Assembly (NCBI RefSeq): GCF_003721565.1
Contig: NZ_RJJE01000001.1
Location: forward strand, 434,001-498,000
Reading direction: 5' to 3'
From: Rufibacter immobilis
Lineage (GTDB): Bacteria; Bacteroidota; Bacteroidia; Cytophagales; Hymenobacteraceae
Length of the DNA stretch: 64,000 nt
Part shown: positions 52,576 through 60,643 of the stretch, in pieces
How the letters are laid out: every line of letters begins with the position of its first letter
Position numbering within the stretch: position 1 is the first letter of the stretch
Translations under genes and position numbers: made by a program
Notes under the pieces: generated by a model
What the model was told of the DNA's origin: nothing
The model's database searches: none
What the model saw: only the letters and a program-made list of their open reading frames with translations

Positions 52576-53256
52576 ATGAATACCCCCACATACAAAGCCT
52601 TCCTGTTTGACATGAACGGCACCATGATTGACGACATGGATTTCCACACCACCGCGTGGCACAAAGTAGTTACCCAGAAGCTGAACGCCTCCCTCAGCCG
52701 TGAGCAGGTAAAAGTCGAAATGTACGGCAAGAACAGTGAGGTGCTGGCCCGGCTCTTCGGCGAGGACCGTTTCACAGACCAGGAAGCCCAGGAGCTATCG
52801 GTGGAGAAAGAGAAGATTTACCAGGCCGAGTACATCTCGCACCTCAAGCTCCTCAACGGGTTAGACCAGTTTCTGGCCAAGGCGAAGGAGAAGAACATTA
52901 AAATGGCCATTGCTACCGCCGCCATTATGTTCAACATTGACTTTGTGGTAGACAACCTGGACATCAGGCCGTATTTCCAGGCGCTGGTCTCCGCCGATGA
53001 AGTAGACAAAAGCAAGCCCCACCCCGAGACCTTCCTGAAAGCCGCCGAGAAACTGGGCATAGACCCCAAAGACTGTCTGGTGTTTGAAGACGCCCCCAAA
53101 GGCGTGGAGGCCGCCCAGAATGCCCAGATGGACTGCATGGTGCTCACCACCATGCACGGGAAAGAGGAATTCTCAGCGTACACCAACATTGTGGGCTACG
53201 TGCAGGATTACACAGACCCGGAGCTGGAGAAGCTTTTCACCGGAGCAGAGGCGTAA
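52576..53256 (+). CDS. HAD-superfamily phosphatase with DxN motif
   Basis: A 226-residue protein built like beta-phosphoglucomutase: an alpha-helical cap (about 18-85) inserted after motif I, ATAAIMFNI (motif II), DKSKPHPETFL (motif III Lys) and VFEDAPKGVEAA (motif IV). Motif I is FDMNGTMIDD (11-20), so the second Asp that normally acts as general acid/base is Asn 14. This variant seems to recur in related Bacteroidota proteins but should alter catalysis. It probably acts on a sugar phosphate from the nearby pathway. Confidence 0.85.
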   Translation: MNTPTYKAFLFDMNGTMIDDMDFHTTAWHKVVTQKLNASLSREQVKVEMYGKNSEVLARLFGEDRFTDQEAQELSVEKEKIYQAEYISHLKLLNGLDQFLAKAKEKNIKMAIATAAIMFNIDFVVDNLDIRPYFQALVSADEVDKSKPHPETFLKAAEKLGIDPKDCLVFEDAPKGVEAAQNAQMDCMVLTTMHGKEEFSAYTNIVGYVQDYTDPELEKLFTGAEA

Positions 53257-53283
53257 GCGGTCTTATCAGATGATATATTTGCA

Positions 53284-53331
53284 CATTGCGTTTCGGGGCC
53301 GTTTTTGGAAAAACGGCCCCGAAACGCAATG
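53284..53331. repeat. palindromic intergenic repeat, copy 23 (perfect 23-base arms, doubly substituted)
   Basis: CATTGCGTTTCGGGGCCGTT.. and complement, centre GG. The usual TTTAGGGG/CCCCTAAA is TTTCGGGG/CCCCGAAA here, a matched change on both arms. It lies between convergent genes. Confidence 0.97.
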
Positions 53332-53337
53332 CTGTTT

Positions 53338-55245
53338 TTACCCGAAGAGGTTGTTGGTGAACTGCACCTTAATGCCCAGCTGAAAATCTGAGATGGTCTT
53401 GAAAATCTCCTTGAGCGTGACCTGCTCAATTTTGGTGAGGCTCTGCAAGTCTAAATAATTGTCTGGTTCGGTTTTGTCCTGCATGATCTGGGTGGCCTGT
53501 TTGCGGAGGCGCAAGCCCATGAGGTAGTAGTAAGACTGCATCAGTTCCTGGCACTGCTTCTCCGTGAACACACCGGCTTCGGCCAGGGCCTCTATCCGCT
53601 CGCCGGTATTGGTCTTGAAAATACGGTTCTGCAGGGCGTGCACCCGCACCAGATCTACAATGGGCGTCATGGCTTTCTTGATGTCAATCACCTGCTGGGA
53701 GCCCACCGTAAACGTCCTGATGTTGTTGAAAAATGTGAGCGGCGGCTCATACTGCAAAGCGTTCTTGGCCATGTGGAAGAACAGGCGCGGCATGGGCTTC
53801 TGCAATTCCTGGTCCAGGAAAGAAACCAGTTCCTGCATGATGCTGGCATCACCGTAAATGTAGCGGCAGTCAAAGAAGGTGGAGAACATGATGGCCGTCT
53901 CGGGGAGGATTTCCTGCATCCAGCCCTGGTAATTGCGCTTCCAGTGCGAGAGCGAGTGCGTCCATTTGGGATTCTTGGCCATGTAGCCGCCGGCGCAATA
54001 GCTGAAGCCAATGTAATCCAGCTTCTCAGAAACCATATCGGCGAACTTGAGGAAATACTCGCGCACCAGCTCGCGCTGCTCATTGGCTTTGTCTTCGTAG
54101 ATGATGGCGTTGTCCTGATCGGTTTTGAGGGTCTGTTCTTTGCGGCCCTCGCTGCCCAGCACCATGAACACAAACTTAGCCGGGGCCGGACCGCAGATGG
54201 CAATCACCTCCTCAATCACCTTCTGGGCAATGGTGTCGGCTACGGTGGTGATGACCTGGTTGATGATTTCGGGCTTGGCCCCGCGCAGCAGCAGTTGCAT
54301 CACAATCTCGGGCACCCGCTTCCATCTTTCGCGCAGCTCATTGCCAGACCGCGCCAATTTCACCGACTGAATGAACATGAACGGCGACTGCGCCTGGTCG
54401 CTCAACAATTTGCTCCGGCTGATCATGCCTATGTACTGCCCTTGGTCTTCTATAAGCAGGTAGCGGGTTTTGGTCCGGAACATGAGCAGGATGGCCTCAT
54501 GCACGTACGCCTCTTTCTTGATGGACACAATGGGGTTGTCCATGATTTCCCGGGCCTGCCCCCGCACGTCTTCCTGGGCCGCCACCACGTTGTCGCGCAG
54601 CGTGATGTCTGTGATGTAGCCTACAATCTGGTCCTGCTCATTTTTCACGAAGAGGCAGCTGGTCTTGTGCTGGGCCATGAGGCGGGCCGCCATGTAAATG
54701 GGAGCCGTAGCGCCGCAGGTGACAATCTCACGGTACTCCACACTCTCAATTCGGCGCGAATACAATTGGTCTGTGGCAATGTAGTTTTCCTCAAAGGAAG
54801 TGGGGCGCTTCACAAAATGGGCAAACTCCTCATTGAGCATGCGCAGCCCGAACTCCTGGGTGAAATGGTGCAGGAACCCTTCATTAGACTTGGCCAGCGC
54901 CCTGAAATCTTTCTTGGGCAGATGGTACACCACCGTTCCTTTCTTAGCGATGACCGTGCGCAGAGACTTCTTGCGGTTGAGCAGCATAGAGATGCCGCCG
55001 TAGCAATACCCGCGCTGGTGAGTTTCCAGCAGGCGCTTGTTCTGGGCCGTATCATAGAAAAACGACTCATATTCGCCAGCCACAATCAGGTCCACGCCTT
55101 TGAGCTTGGTTACTTCCTGGTGGTAAATGAGGGTATCTTTCTGGTACTTAATTTCCACCAGCAGGTCTAGCACGCCCAGCAGCACATCTTCTCCCAGCAA
55201 GTGGAAAGGCTTCACGCTCTTCAGAAACTTAAGACGTTCGTTCAT
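53338..55245 (-). CDS. cNMP-binding / CBS / DUF294 nucleotidyltransferase-like protein
   Basis: A protein of about 635 residues. The order is a cyclic-nucleotide-binding-like domain (about 10-145), two CBS domains (about 175-300) and a DUF294 nucleotidyltransferase-like domain with MVLGSEGRKEQTLKTDQDNA (about 385-404), then a DUF294 C-terminal domain. DUF294 proteins resemble PII uridylyltransferase catalytic heads, but their target is unknown. I start at ATG 55245, whose ATG overlaps the TGA of the exonuclease gene. The coupled exonuclease is a frequent partner of DUF294 proteins in other bacteria, suggesting a joint signalling or turnover role. Confidence 0.88.
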   Translation of the reverse strand: MNERLKFLKSVKPFHLLGEDVLLGVLDLLVEIKYQKDTLIYHQEVTKLKGVDLIVAGEYESFFYDTAQNKRLLETHQRGYCYGGISMLLNRKKSLRTVIAKKGTVVYHLPKKDFRALAKSNEGFLHHFTQEFGLRMLNEEFAHFVKRPTSFEENYIATDQLYSRRIESVEYREIVTCGATAPIYMAARLMAQHKTSCLFVKNEQDQIVGYITDITLRDNVVAAQEDVRGQAREIMDNPIVSIKKEAYVHEAILLMFRTKTRYLLIEDQGQYIGMISRSKLLSDQAQSPFMFIQSVKLARSGNELRERWKRVPEIVMQLLLRGAKPEIINQVITTVADTIAQKVIEEVIAICGPAPAKFVFMVLGSEGRKEQTLKTDQDNAIIYEDKANEQRELVREYFLKFADMVSEKLDYIGFSYCAGGYMAKNPKWTHSLSHWKRNYQGWMQEILPETAIMFSTFFDCRYIYGDASIMQELVSFLDQELQKPMPRLFFHMAKNALQYEPPLTFFNNIRTFTVGSQQVIDIKKAMTPIVDLVRVHALQNRIFKTNTGERIEALAEAGVFTEKQCQELMQSYYYLMGLRLRKQATQIMQDKTEPDNYLDLQSLTKIEQVTLKEIFKTISDFQLGIKVQFTNNLFG

Positions 55246-55952
55246 AGCCAATAGAAAAGTAAAAGTAGAATAAGTAAAAGGCCCAGACCCCAGAGCAACC
55301 ATTTCAGGCGCCGGGGTTTAGCAAAGGTCTCCTGTCTGATTTTATTTGATTGCCTCTGCTGCCCTGCCACTGAAGCCGCGGTGATGAGGTGCCGCTGCCG
55401 CAGTTCAAAATAACATTCGGCGGCCGCGCGGGCATCTACCACCGCGTTATGTTGGTTCTCCAGGGTTTTATGGAAGAGGTAGCTGTAGAGTTCGCCCAGG
55501 CGCAGGTATTTTCTGGGCGAAAAACGCACCTGTTCTCCTGAGGCCCGCATGGTGCAGAAGGTGTCCAGGCCTTCAAACGGACTGGGCAGGCCAGACCGAT
55601 AGTAGTCGGCGCTCAGGACGTGGTAGTCGAATTCCATGAAGTGCCCCACCACCATGGGCTGAAACTCCCGCAAGTCTTTCTGGAGCCGCAACAAAACTTC
55701 TTCGCGGCTTTTGCCGTGCGCTTGCAGAAACTCCGGGGTTAAGTGGTGTATTTCTATGGATGAGGCGTCCACCTCAAAACCGTCTGGTCTGATGTAGTGG
55801 TCTTCGTGCTTTACCTCCTGCCCTGCCTGGGTATACACAAACCACGCTACCTGTACCGTGTGCGGCCAGTTCTGGTCCTCTGAATAAGGCAAGTCCCAGC
55901 GCAAGGGAAGGCCAGAGGATTCTATGTCTATGAACAGTAGGTAGTCCTTCAC
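55242..55952 (-). CDS. DnaQ-like 3'-5' exonuclease with C-terminal membrane anchor
   Basis: A protein of about 236 residues. The DEDDh exonuclease residues are in FIDIESSGL, the FMEFDYH region and HNAVVDARAA. The last 20 residues (LLWGLGLLLILLLLFYWL) are a hydrophobic helix after a basic KPRRLK stretch, so the enzyme should hang from the inner membrane facing the cytoplasm. The start is uncertain: GTG 55952 begins just before the domain. A longer frame to 56060 would read through repeat copy 24 (RLEAVFPKRGAKRK), which I take as artefact. Coupled to the DUF294 gene by an ATGA overlap. Confidence 0.82.
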   Translation of the reverse strand: MKDYLLFIDIESSGLPLRWDLPYSEDQNWPHTVQVAWFVYTQAGQEVKHEDHYIRPDGFEVDASSIEIHHLTPEFLQAHGKSREEVLLRLQKDLREFQPMVVGHFMEFDYHVLSADYYRSGLPSPFEGLDTFCTMRASGEQVRFSPRKYLRLGELYSYLFHKTLENQHNAVVDARAAAECYFELRQRHLITAASVAGQQRQSNKIRQETFAKPRRLKWLLWGLGLLLILLLLFYWL

Positions 55953-55985
55953 GTGGTTTGTTTTCAAAGGCAGCGCACGGTGCCG

Positions 55986-56031
55986 TTTGCGTTTAGCGCC
56001 TCTTTTTGGAAAAACGGCCTCTAAACGCAAA
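55986..56031. repeat. palindromic intergenic repeat, copy 24
   Basis: TTTGCGTTTAGCGCCTCTTT.. / ..AAACGGCCTCTAAACGCAAA, with three mismatches in the core. It lies just upstream of the exonuclease gene. Confidence 0.92.
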
Positions 56032-56045
56032 ATTGGTTTGGGCGC

Positions 56046-56089
56046 AGCAGGCTCAGACAAAAACAGAATTGGTTTTGTCTGAGCCTGCT
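56046..56089 (-). terminator. hairpin between araA and the exonuclease gene
   Basis: AGCAGGCTCAGACAAAA ... TTTTGTCTGAGCCTGCT, perfect 17-base arms, about 135 bases past the araA stop. A second terminator or barrier. Confidence 0.65.
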
Positions 56090-56130
56090 AACGGCTACAG
56101 ATTTAAGATACGGCAATTAGTCCATAAAAA

Positions 56131-56166
56131 AGCAAAAAGCGAACATTGGCATGCCCGCTTTTTGCT
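56131..56166 (-). terminator. terminator after araA
   Basis: AGCAAAAAGCG ... CGCTTTTTGCT: an 11-base stem 59 bases past the araA stop. On the minus strand it ends in CTTTTTGCTTTTTT. Confidence 0.8.
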
Positions 56167-56224
56167 CAGGAGCACTTCTACGCCCCTGTCTGTCTGTTTC
56201 CAGATCAAATAACCTATCCCTGAC

Positions 56225-57727
56225 TTAGCCTTTGAAGGACTGATAATACACCTCGCTCCACCGCAGCTCGTTCTTCAGTTGGCTTAATTTAGTGTCTTGG
56301 TTGATGACCACGCACTCAATGCCGGCCATCTCAGCGAAATCCTGTAACTGCTCTGCGCTGATGTTCTGGCTGTAGCAGGTGTGGTGCGCGCCTCCGGCCA
56401 GAATCCAGGCGGCACAGCCGGTTTTCATGTCAGGAAGGGGTTTCCAGAGTACGCGAGCTACCGGGAGGTTGGGCAGTTCGTTCTGCGGGGCTACGGCCTC
56501 CACTTCGTTCACGATCAAACGGAACCGGTTGCCCATGTCTACCACTGAGGCGTTGAGCGCCAGGCCTGCGCCCACATTGAACACCAGGCGCACCGGATCG
56601 GCTTTGCCACCAATGCCCAATGGGTGGATCTCGCAGGATGGTTTGTCTGAAGCCAGGGCCTCGTCTACTTCCAGCATGTGTGAACCCAGCACCAGAGAAT
56701 TATTGGGATCGAAATGGTAGGTGTAATCTTCCATGAAGGCGTTGCCGCCGGGCAGACCGCTGCCCATTACTTTCATGGCGCGTACTAGCGCGGCAGTTTT
56801 CCAGTCGCCTTCACCGGCGAAGCCATAGCCGTCGGCCATGAGGCGCTGCACCGCAATACCCGGCAACTGCACCATGCCGTGCAGGTCTTCAAAGGTATCT
56901 GAGAAGCCTTTGTAGCCGCCGTTTTCCAGGAAGGTGCGCAAGCCAATCTCAATTTTGGCCGCTTCCCTTAAAGAGGCGCGCTGCTCTCCGCCTTCCAGCA
57001 GATTTGCCGCTACGGTATATTTGGTTTCGTACTCCTGTACCAGTTGGTCAATGGCTTGGTCGCTCACCTGATTAATGACGGCTACCAAATCGCCAATGCC
57101 ATGGGTGTTCACCGCAAACCCGAATTTCAGCTCGGCCTCTACTTTATCGCCTTCGGTTACGGCCACGTAGCGCATGTTATCCCCGAACCGCACAAACTTG
57201 GCGCCTTGCCAGTCATACCAGCCAGCGGCCACACGGCACCAGTTGTTCAGTTGCTCCAGCACCTCCGGGTCTTGCCAGTGGCCTACCACTACTTTACGGT
57301 TGATGCGCATACGAGACACCATAAACCCGAACTCCCGGTCGCCGTGGGCGCTTTGGTTCAGGTTCATGAAATCCATGTCAATGGAATTCCAGGGAATGTC
57401 GCGGTTAAACTGGGTGTGCAGGTGCAGCAAAGGCTTCTTCAGGATAGACAAACCTCTGATCCACATTTTGGCCGGCGAGAAGGTGTGCATCCAGGTGATG
57501 ACCCCAATACAGTTTTCGGCCACGTTGGCTTCCTGGCAGATCCTGAAAATCTCCTCCGTGGTTTTCACGGTAGGCTTGTACACCACCCGTACCGGCATTT
57601 GAGGGGCACTGTCCAGTCCTTTCACAATTTCCTGCGAGTGGGCGGTTACCTGGTCAAGGGTTTCCTGGCCGTATAGATGCTGGCTTCCGGTAATAAACCA
57701 GACTTCAAATTGTTTTAAATCAATCAT
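56225..57727 (-). CDS. araA: L-arabinose isomerase
   Basis: A 500-residue cytoplasmic enzyme converting L-arabinose to L-ribulose with Mn2+. It is recognised by [18 protein letters not shown] at the N-terminus, [31 protein letters not shown] and the metal-ligand region with [20 protein letters not shown] and [10 protein letters not shown]. Full length compared with E. coli AraA (500). It is the last of araB-araD-araA on the minus strand, 82 bases after araD. Confidence 0.97.
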   Translation of the reverse strand: MIDLKQFEVWFITGSQHLYGQETLDQVTAHSQEIVKGLDSAPQMPVRVVYKPTVKTTEEIFRICQEANVAENCIGVITWMHTFSPAKMWIRGLSILKKPLLHLHTQFNRDIPWNSIDMDFMNLNQSAHGDREFGFMVSRMRINRKVVVGHWQDPEVLEQLNNWCRVAAGWYDWQGAKFVRFGDNMRYVAVTEGDKVEAELKFGFAVNTHGIGDLVAVINQVSDQAIDQLVQEYETKYTVAANLLEGGEQRASLREAAKIEIGLRTFLENGGYKGFSDTFEDLHGMVQLPGIAVQRLMADGYGFAGEGDWKTAALVRAMKVMGSGLPGGNAFMEDYTYHFDPNNSLVLGSHMLEVDEALASDKPSCEIHPLGIGGKADPVRLVFNVGAGLALNASVVDMGNRFRLIVNEVEAVAPQNELPNLPVARVLWKPLPDMKTGCAAWILAGGAHHTCYSQNISAEQLQDFAEMAGIECVVINQDTKLSQLKNELRWSEVYYQSFKG

Positions 57728-57809
57728 GGGTTATGTTGGTTAAAGATGCACTTCCCGCCAAGCGGGCAAAGTTCACCTCCTGTTGCTGATAGTTCTCCTA
57801 ACGGAGTTT

Positions 57810-58508
57810 TCACTGGCCGTAGTAAGAATCTGGCCCGTGCTTCCGTTCAAAGTGTTTTTTGATGAGCGAATCTTTGAGTCTGGGCACCTGCGGCCTTATC
57901 TGCTCTGTGAGAAACGCCATACGGGCTATTTCCTCTACCACCGCACTGTTGTACACGGCTTTCTTCGCGTCCTTTCCCCAGGTGAACGGTGCGTGGTTAC
58001 CTACCAGTACCATCTCCACTTCTTCATAGCTCATGCCCTTCTCCTCTAGATAGTTCATGATCTGGAAACCGGTCTCGTACTCATAGTTGCCCTGAATCAT
58101 GGCATCATCCATGGGCGGGGCGCAGGGTACATCGGTGGTGAGGTGGTCGGCGTGGGTGGTGCCGTAAATGGGAATGTCGCGTTGGGCCTGGGCCCAGGCG
58201 GTGGCGTAGGTGGAGTGTGTATGCACAATGCCGCCAATGTTCTCCCAATGCTTGTACAGTACGGCGTGGGTTTTAGTGTCTGACGAAGGCCGCAAAGAAC
58301 CTTCTACCGTGTTGCCGTCAAAGTCTACAATGACCATTTTCTCCGGCGACAGGTCTTCATACGGTACGCCGCTGGGCTTGATGGCAAACACGCCCTGCGC
58401 CCGGTCTACGGCACTCACGTTCCCGAAGGTGAACAACACCAGCCCCAATTTGGGCAGTTGCATGTTGGCGTGGTACGCTTCTTCTTTTATGTATTGGTAA
58501 GCACTCAT
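57810..58508 (-). CDS. araD: L-ribulose-5-phosphate 4-epimerase
   Basis: A 232-residue class II aldolase-fold enzyme that turns L-ribulose-5-phosphate into D-xylulose-5-phosphate, linking arabinose to the pentose phosphate pathway and the transketolase encoded nearby. Zn ligands are in VHTHSTYATAWAQ and the later NHAPFTWG. LVLFTFGNVSAVDR and KPSGVPYEDL are typical. It begins 6 bases after araB ends, so translation is closely linked. Confidence 0.97.
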   Translation of the reverse strand: MSAYQYIKEEAYHANMQLPKLGLVLFTFGNVSAVDRAQGVFAIKPSGVPYEDLSPEKMVIVDFDGNTVEGSLRPSSDTKTHAVLYKHWENIGGIVHTHSTYATAWAQAQRDIPIYGTTHADHLTTDVPCAPPMDDAMIQGNYEYETGFQIMNYLEEKGMSYEEVEMVLVGNHAPFTWGKDAKKAVYNSAVVEEIARMAFLTEQIRPQVPRLKDSLIKKHFERKHGPDSYYGQ

Positions 58509-58514
58509 GAAGCT

Positions 58515-60317
58515 CTAGCTGATGGTGGTGGTGCTGGCAGAAGTATTCTCCAGTTCTTCCTGCCGTTGGGTATCTACTTCTGTCTCGCCGGCCTGGGCTT
58601 TACTGCCCGTCTCGGGTAAATCTGAAACGGCGGCAGACTTGGCTGATTGGCTGTGCTCCTCCAGGAAGCCTCCCAGCTCCGTATATTGCCGGTAGCGCTT
58701 GGCGTACAGTTCGGTTTTCTCTGGGTTAGGGAAATATTCCAGATCGAAGCCCTGGCCCATAGCGGCCATAGCGTCCTCTACTTTTTTGTAGATTCCGGCG
58801 GCAGTAGCCGCGAACATGGCGGCCCCTATGGCACAGGTCTGTTCTGACTTATGGATTCTGATGGGCATGTTCATGACATCGGCCATCATCTGCATGATGA
58901 ACGGCGATTTACGGGCCACGCCGCCCAGACCAATTAAGCCTTTTACCGGCACGCCCTGCTCATTGAACCGGTCCACAATTTTCTTAGCGCCAAAGCAAGT
59001 GGCTTCTACCAAGGCTCTGAACATGCGGGGGGCATCGCTGCCCAGGCCTAAACCGGAGATGGCGCCTTTCAGCACCTGATTTGCGTCTGGGGTCCGGCGG
59101 CCGTTGAACCAGTCAATGGCAAACTCATTATGCTCAGACAGCGGAATCTGATCGGCGGCCTGGCTCAACTCTGGGATGATTTTATCTGATACCTCGTTTA
59201 CCAAGGCCTCGGCGGTAGCCGCATCAATGACTTTGGAACCAGCCAAAAGGTTTTGCAAGGGCCACAGCAGAAGGCGCTTGAACCACGCGTACGTATCTCC
59301 AAAAGCAGATTGACCGGCTTCCATGCCCATCATACCCGGAATCACAGAACCCGGCACCTGTCCGCAGATGCCGTTCACCAACGTATCCTGCACTTCGTGC
59401 AGGGGGGCTACCAGCATGTCACAGGTGGAGGTGCCCATCACTTTGCTCAGGTGGTAGGGTTCAATCTGGCCACCCACGGCGCCCATGTGCGCATCAAACG
59501 CCCCTACGCCCACTACCACCTCTGTGGACAAACCCAGGCGCTCGGCCCATTCAGGGCTTAAGGTACCAGCGGCTTGGTCTGAAGTATAGGTTTGGGTGAA
59601 TAACCGGGAGGTAAAGCCGTCCAGCAAGGGATCAAGGGTAGCGAAAAACTCATTGGCGGGCAATCCCCCAAATTCTTCAGCATAAAGGGATTTATGGCCG
59701 GCGGAACAGATGCCACGTTTCATTTGCCCCACGTCTGAACCTCCGGTAAGCAAAAACGGCACCCAGTCGCAGTGCTCAACCCAGGAGTAAGTGGCTTCGC
59801 GCACTTTCTCGTCTTCGCGCAGCACGTGCAGCAATTTGGCCCAGAACCACTCTGAGGAGTAGATGCCGCCTACGTATTTCAGGTAATTCGGCTCAAATTT
59901 GGTGGCGTGGGCATTGATCTCGGCGGCTTCCTGTACGCCGGTATGGTCTTTCCAGAGCACGAACATGGCGTTGGGGTTTTCCTCAAAGCCGGGCAGCAGC
60001 GCCAGCGGCGTTCCGGTTTTGTCTACCGCCACCGGTGTAGAGCCCGTGGTGTCTACCGAGATGCCTTTCACATTGGCCGCTACTTCAGCGCCAGCTTTCT
60101 GAAGACAGTCTTTAATGGTGTGCTCCAGCCCCTCTATATAATCTAAAGGATGTTGGCGAAACCGATTGGCAGAAGCGTCTGAGTAAAGCCCTTTGCTCCA
60201 GCGCGGATAGTTGAACACCGAAGAGGCGACTTCCTCCCCGCTTAAAGCGTTCACCAGCACCGACCTTACCGAGTCTGAACCGTAGTCTACGCCAATCACA
60301 TATATATCTTGTGCCAT
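58515..60317 (-). CDS. araB: ribulokinase
   Basis: A 600-residue FGGY kinase phosphorylating L-ribulose. It starts at ATG 60317 (MAQDIYVIGVDYGSDSVRSV); the longer frame to 60365 is not needed. YPRWSKGLYSDAS, EHCDWVPFLLTG and GLGGVARKSPFIMQM fit AraB. The C-terminus has an extra low-complexity tail of about 45 residues (SQSAKSAAVSDLPETGS..., ending SASTTTIS) not expected in AraB. First gene of araBDA. Confidence 0.96.
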   Translation of the reverse strand: MAQDIYVIGVDYGSDSVRSVLVNALSGEEVASSVFNYPRWSKGLYSDASANRFRQHPLDYIEGLEHTIKDCLQKAGAEVAANVKGISVDTTGSTPVAVDKTGTPLALLPGFEENPNAMFVLWKDHTGVQEAAEINAHATKFEPNYLKYVGGIYSSEWFWAKLLHVLREDEKVREATYSWVEHCDWVPFLLTGGSDVGQMKRGICSAGHKSLYAEEFGGLPANEFFATLDPLLDGFTSRLFTQTYTSDQAAGTLSPEWAERLGLSTEVVVGVGAFDAHMGAVGGQIEPYHLSKVMGTSTCDMLVAPLHEVQDTLVNGICGQVPGSVIPGMMGMEAGQSAFGDTYAWFKRLLLWPLQNLLAGSKVIDAATAEALVNEVSDKIIPELSQAADQIPLSEHNEFAIDWFNGRRTPDANQVLKGAISGLGLGSDAPRMFRALVEATCFGAKKIVDRFNEQGVPVKGLIGLGGVARKSPFIMQMMADVMNMPIRIHKSEQTCAIGAAMFAATAAGIYKKVEDAMAAMGQGFDLEYFPNPEKTELYAKRYRQYTELGGFLEEHSQSAKSAAVSDLPETGSKAQAGETEVDTQRQEELENTSASTTTIS

Positions 60318-60643
60318 ATTCCTTATTGAAGTCAGCTTAACGTTTATCCACTCCCGGCCAAACAACTCCTCCCCGTTTTACGGAAATAAAAATTATTCTA
60401 CACCGGCAAAACATCATTTTACAATTATAACAATAAGATTCATAAAATGTAATTATGACACTTAATTTAATTCTATGAGCTTACTCTATGACGGGAATCA
60501 GAACACCGCAACTATGGAAGTCACTACTTCTTAGGATAGTACAGGGATTGCTGTAACACAAATCGCGTTTAGGGGCCGTTTTTTGAAAAACAGCCCCTAA
60601 ACGCGATTTATACTTTCACGCAGCTTGCCACTGCCTTTTTTTG
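60318..60643 (-). promoter_or_regulatory. araBDA control region
   Basis: 326 bases with repeat copy 25 on the araR side and a very AT-rich block (60380-60475) next to araB. Two AATTATnAC motifs (60423-60431 and 60451-60459) spaced 28 bases apart lie in sequence of similar kind. They are candidate AraR sites, but I cannot match them to a known consensus. Confidence 0.5.
60560..60609. repeat. palindromic intergenic repeat, copy 25
   Basis: AAATCGCGTTTAGGGGCCGT.. / ..CAGCCCCTAAACGCGATTT, one G-T mismatch. Outer AAATC/GATTT is specific to this copy. Confidence 0.95.

Noticed and set aside
53638-55170. 510-codon plus-strand open frame
   Set aside because: It lies wholly antisense to the DUF294 gene, which has clear domains; composition explains the long open antisense frame.
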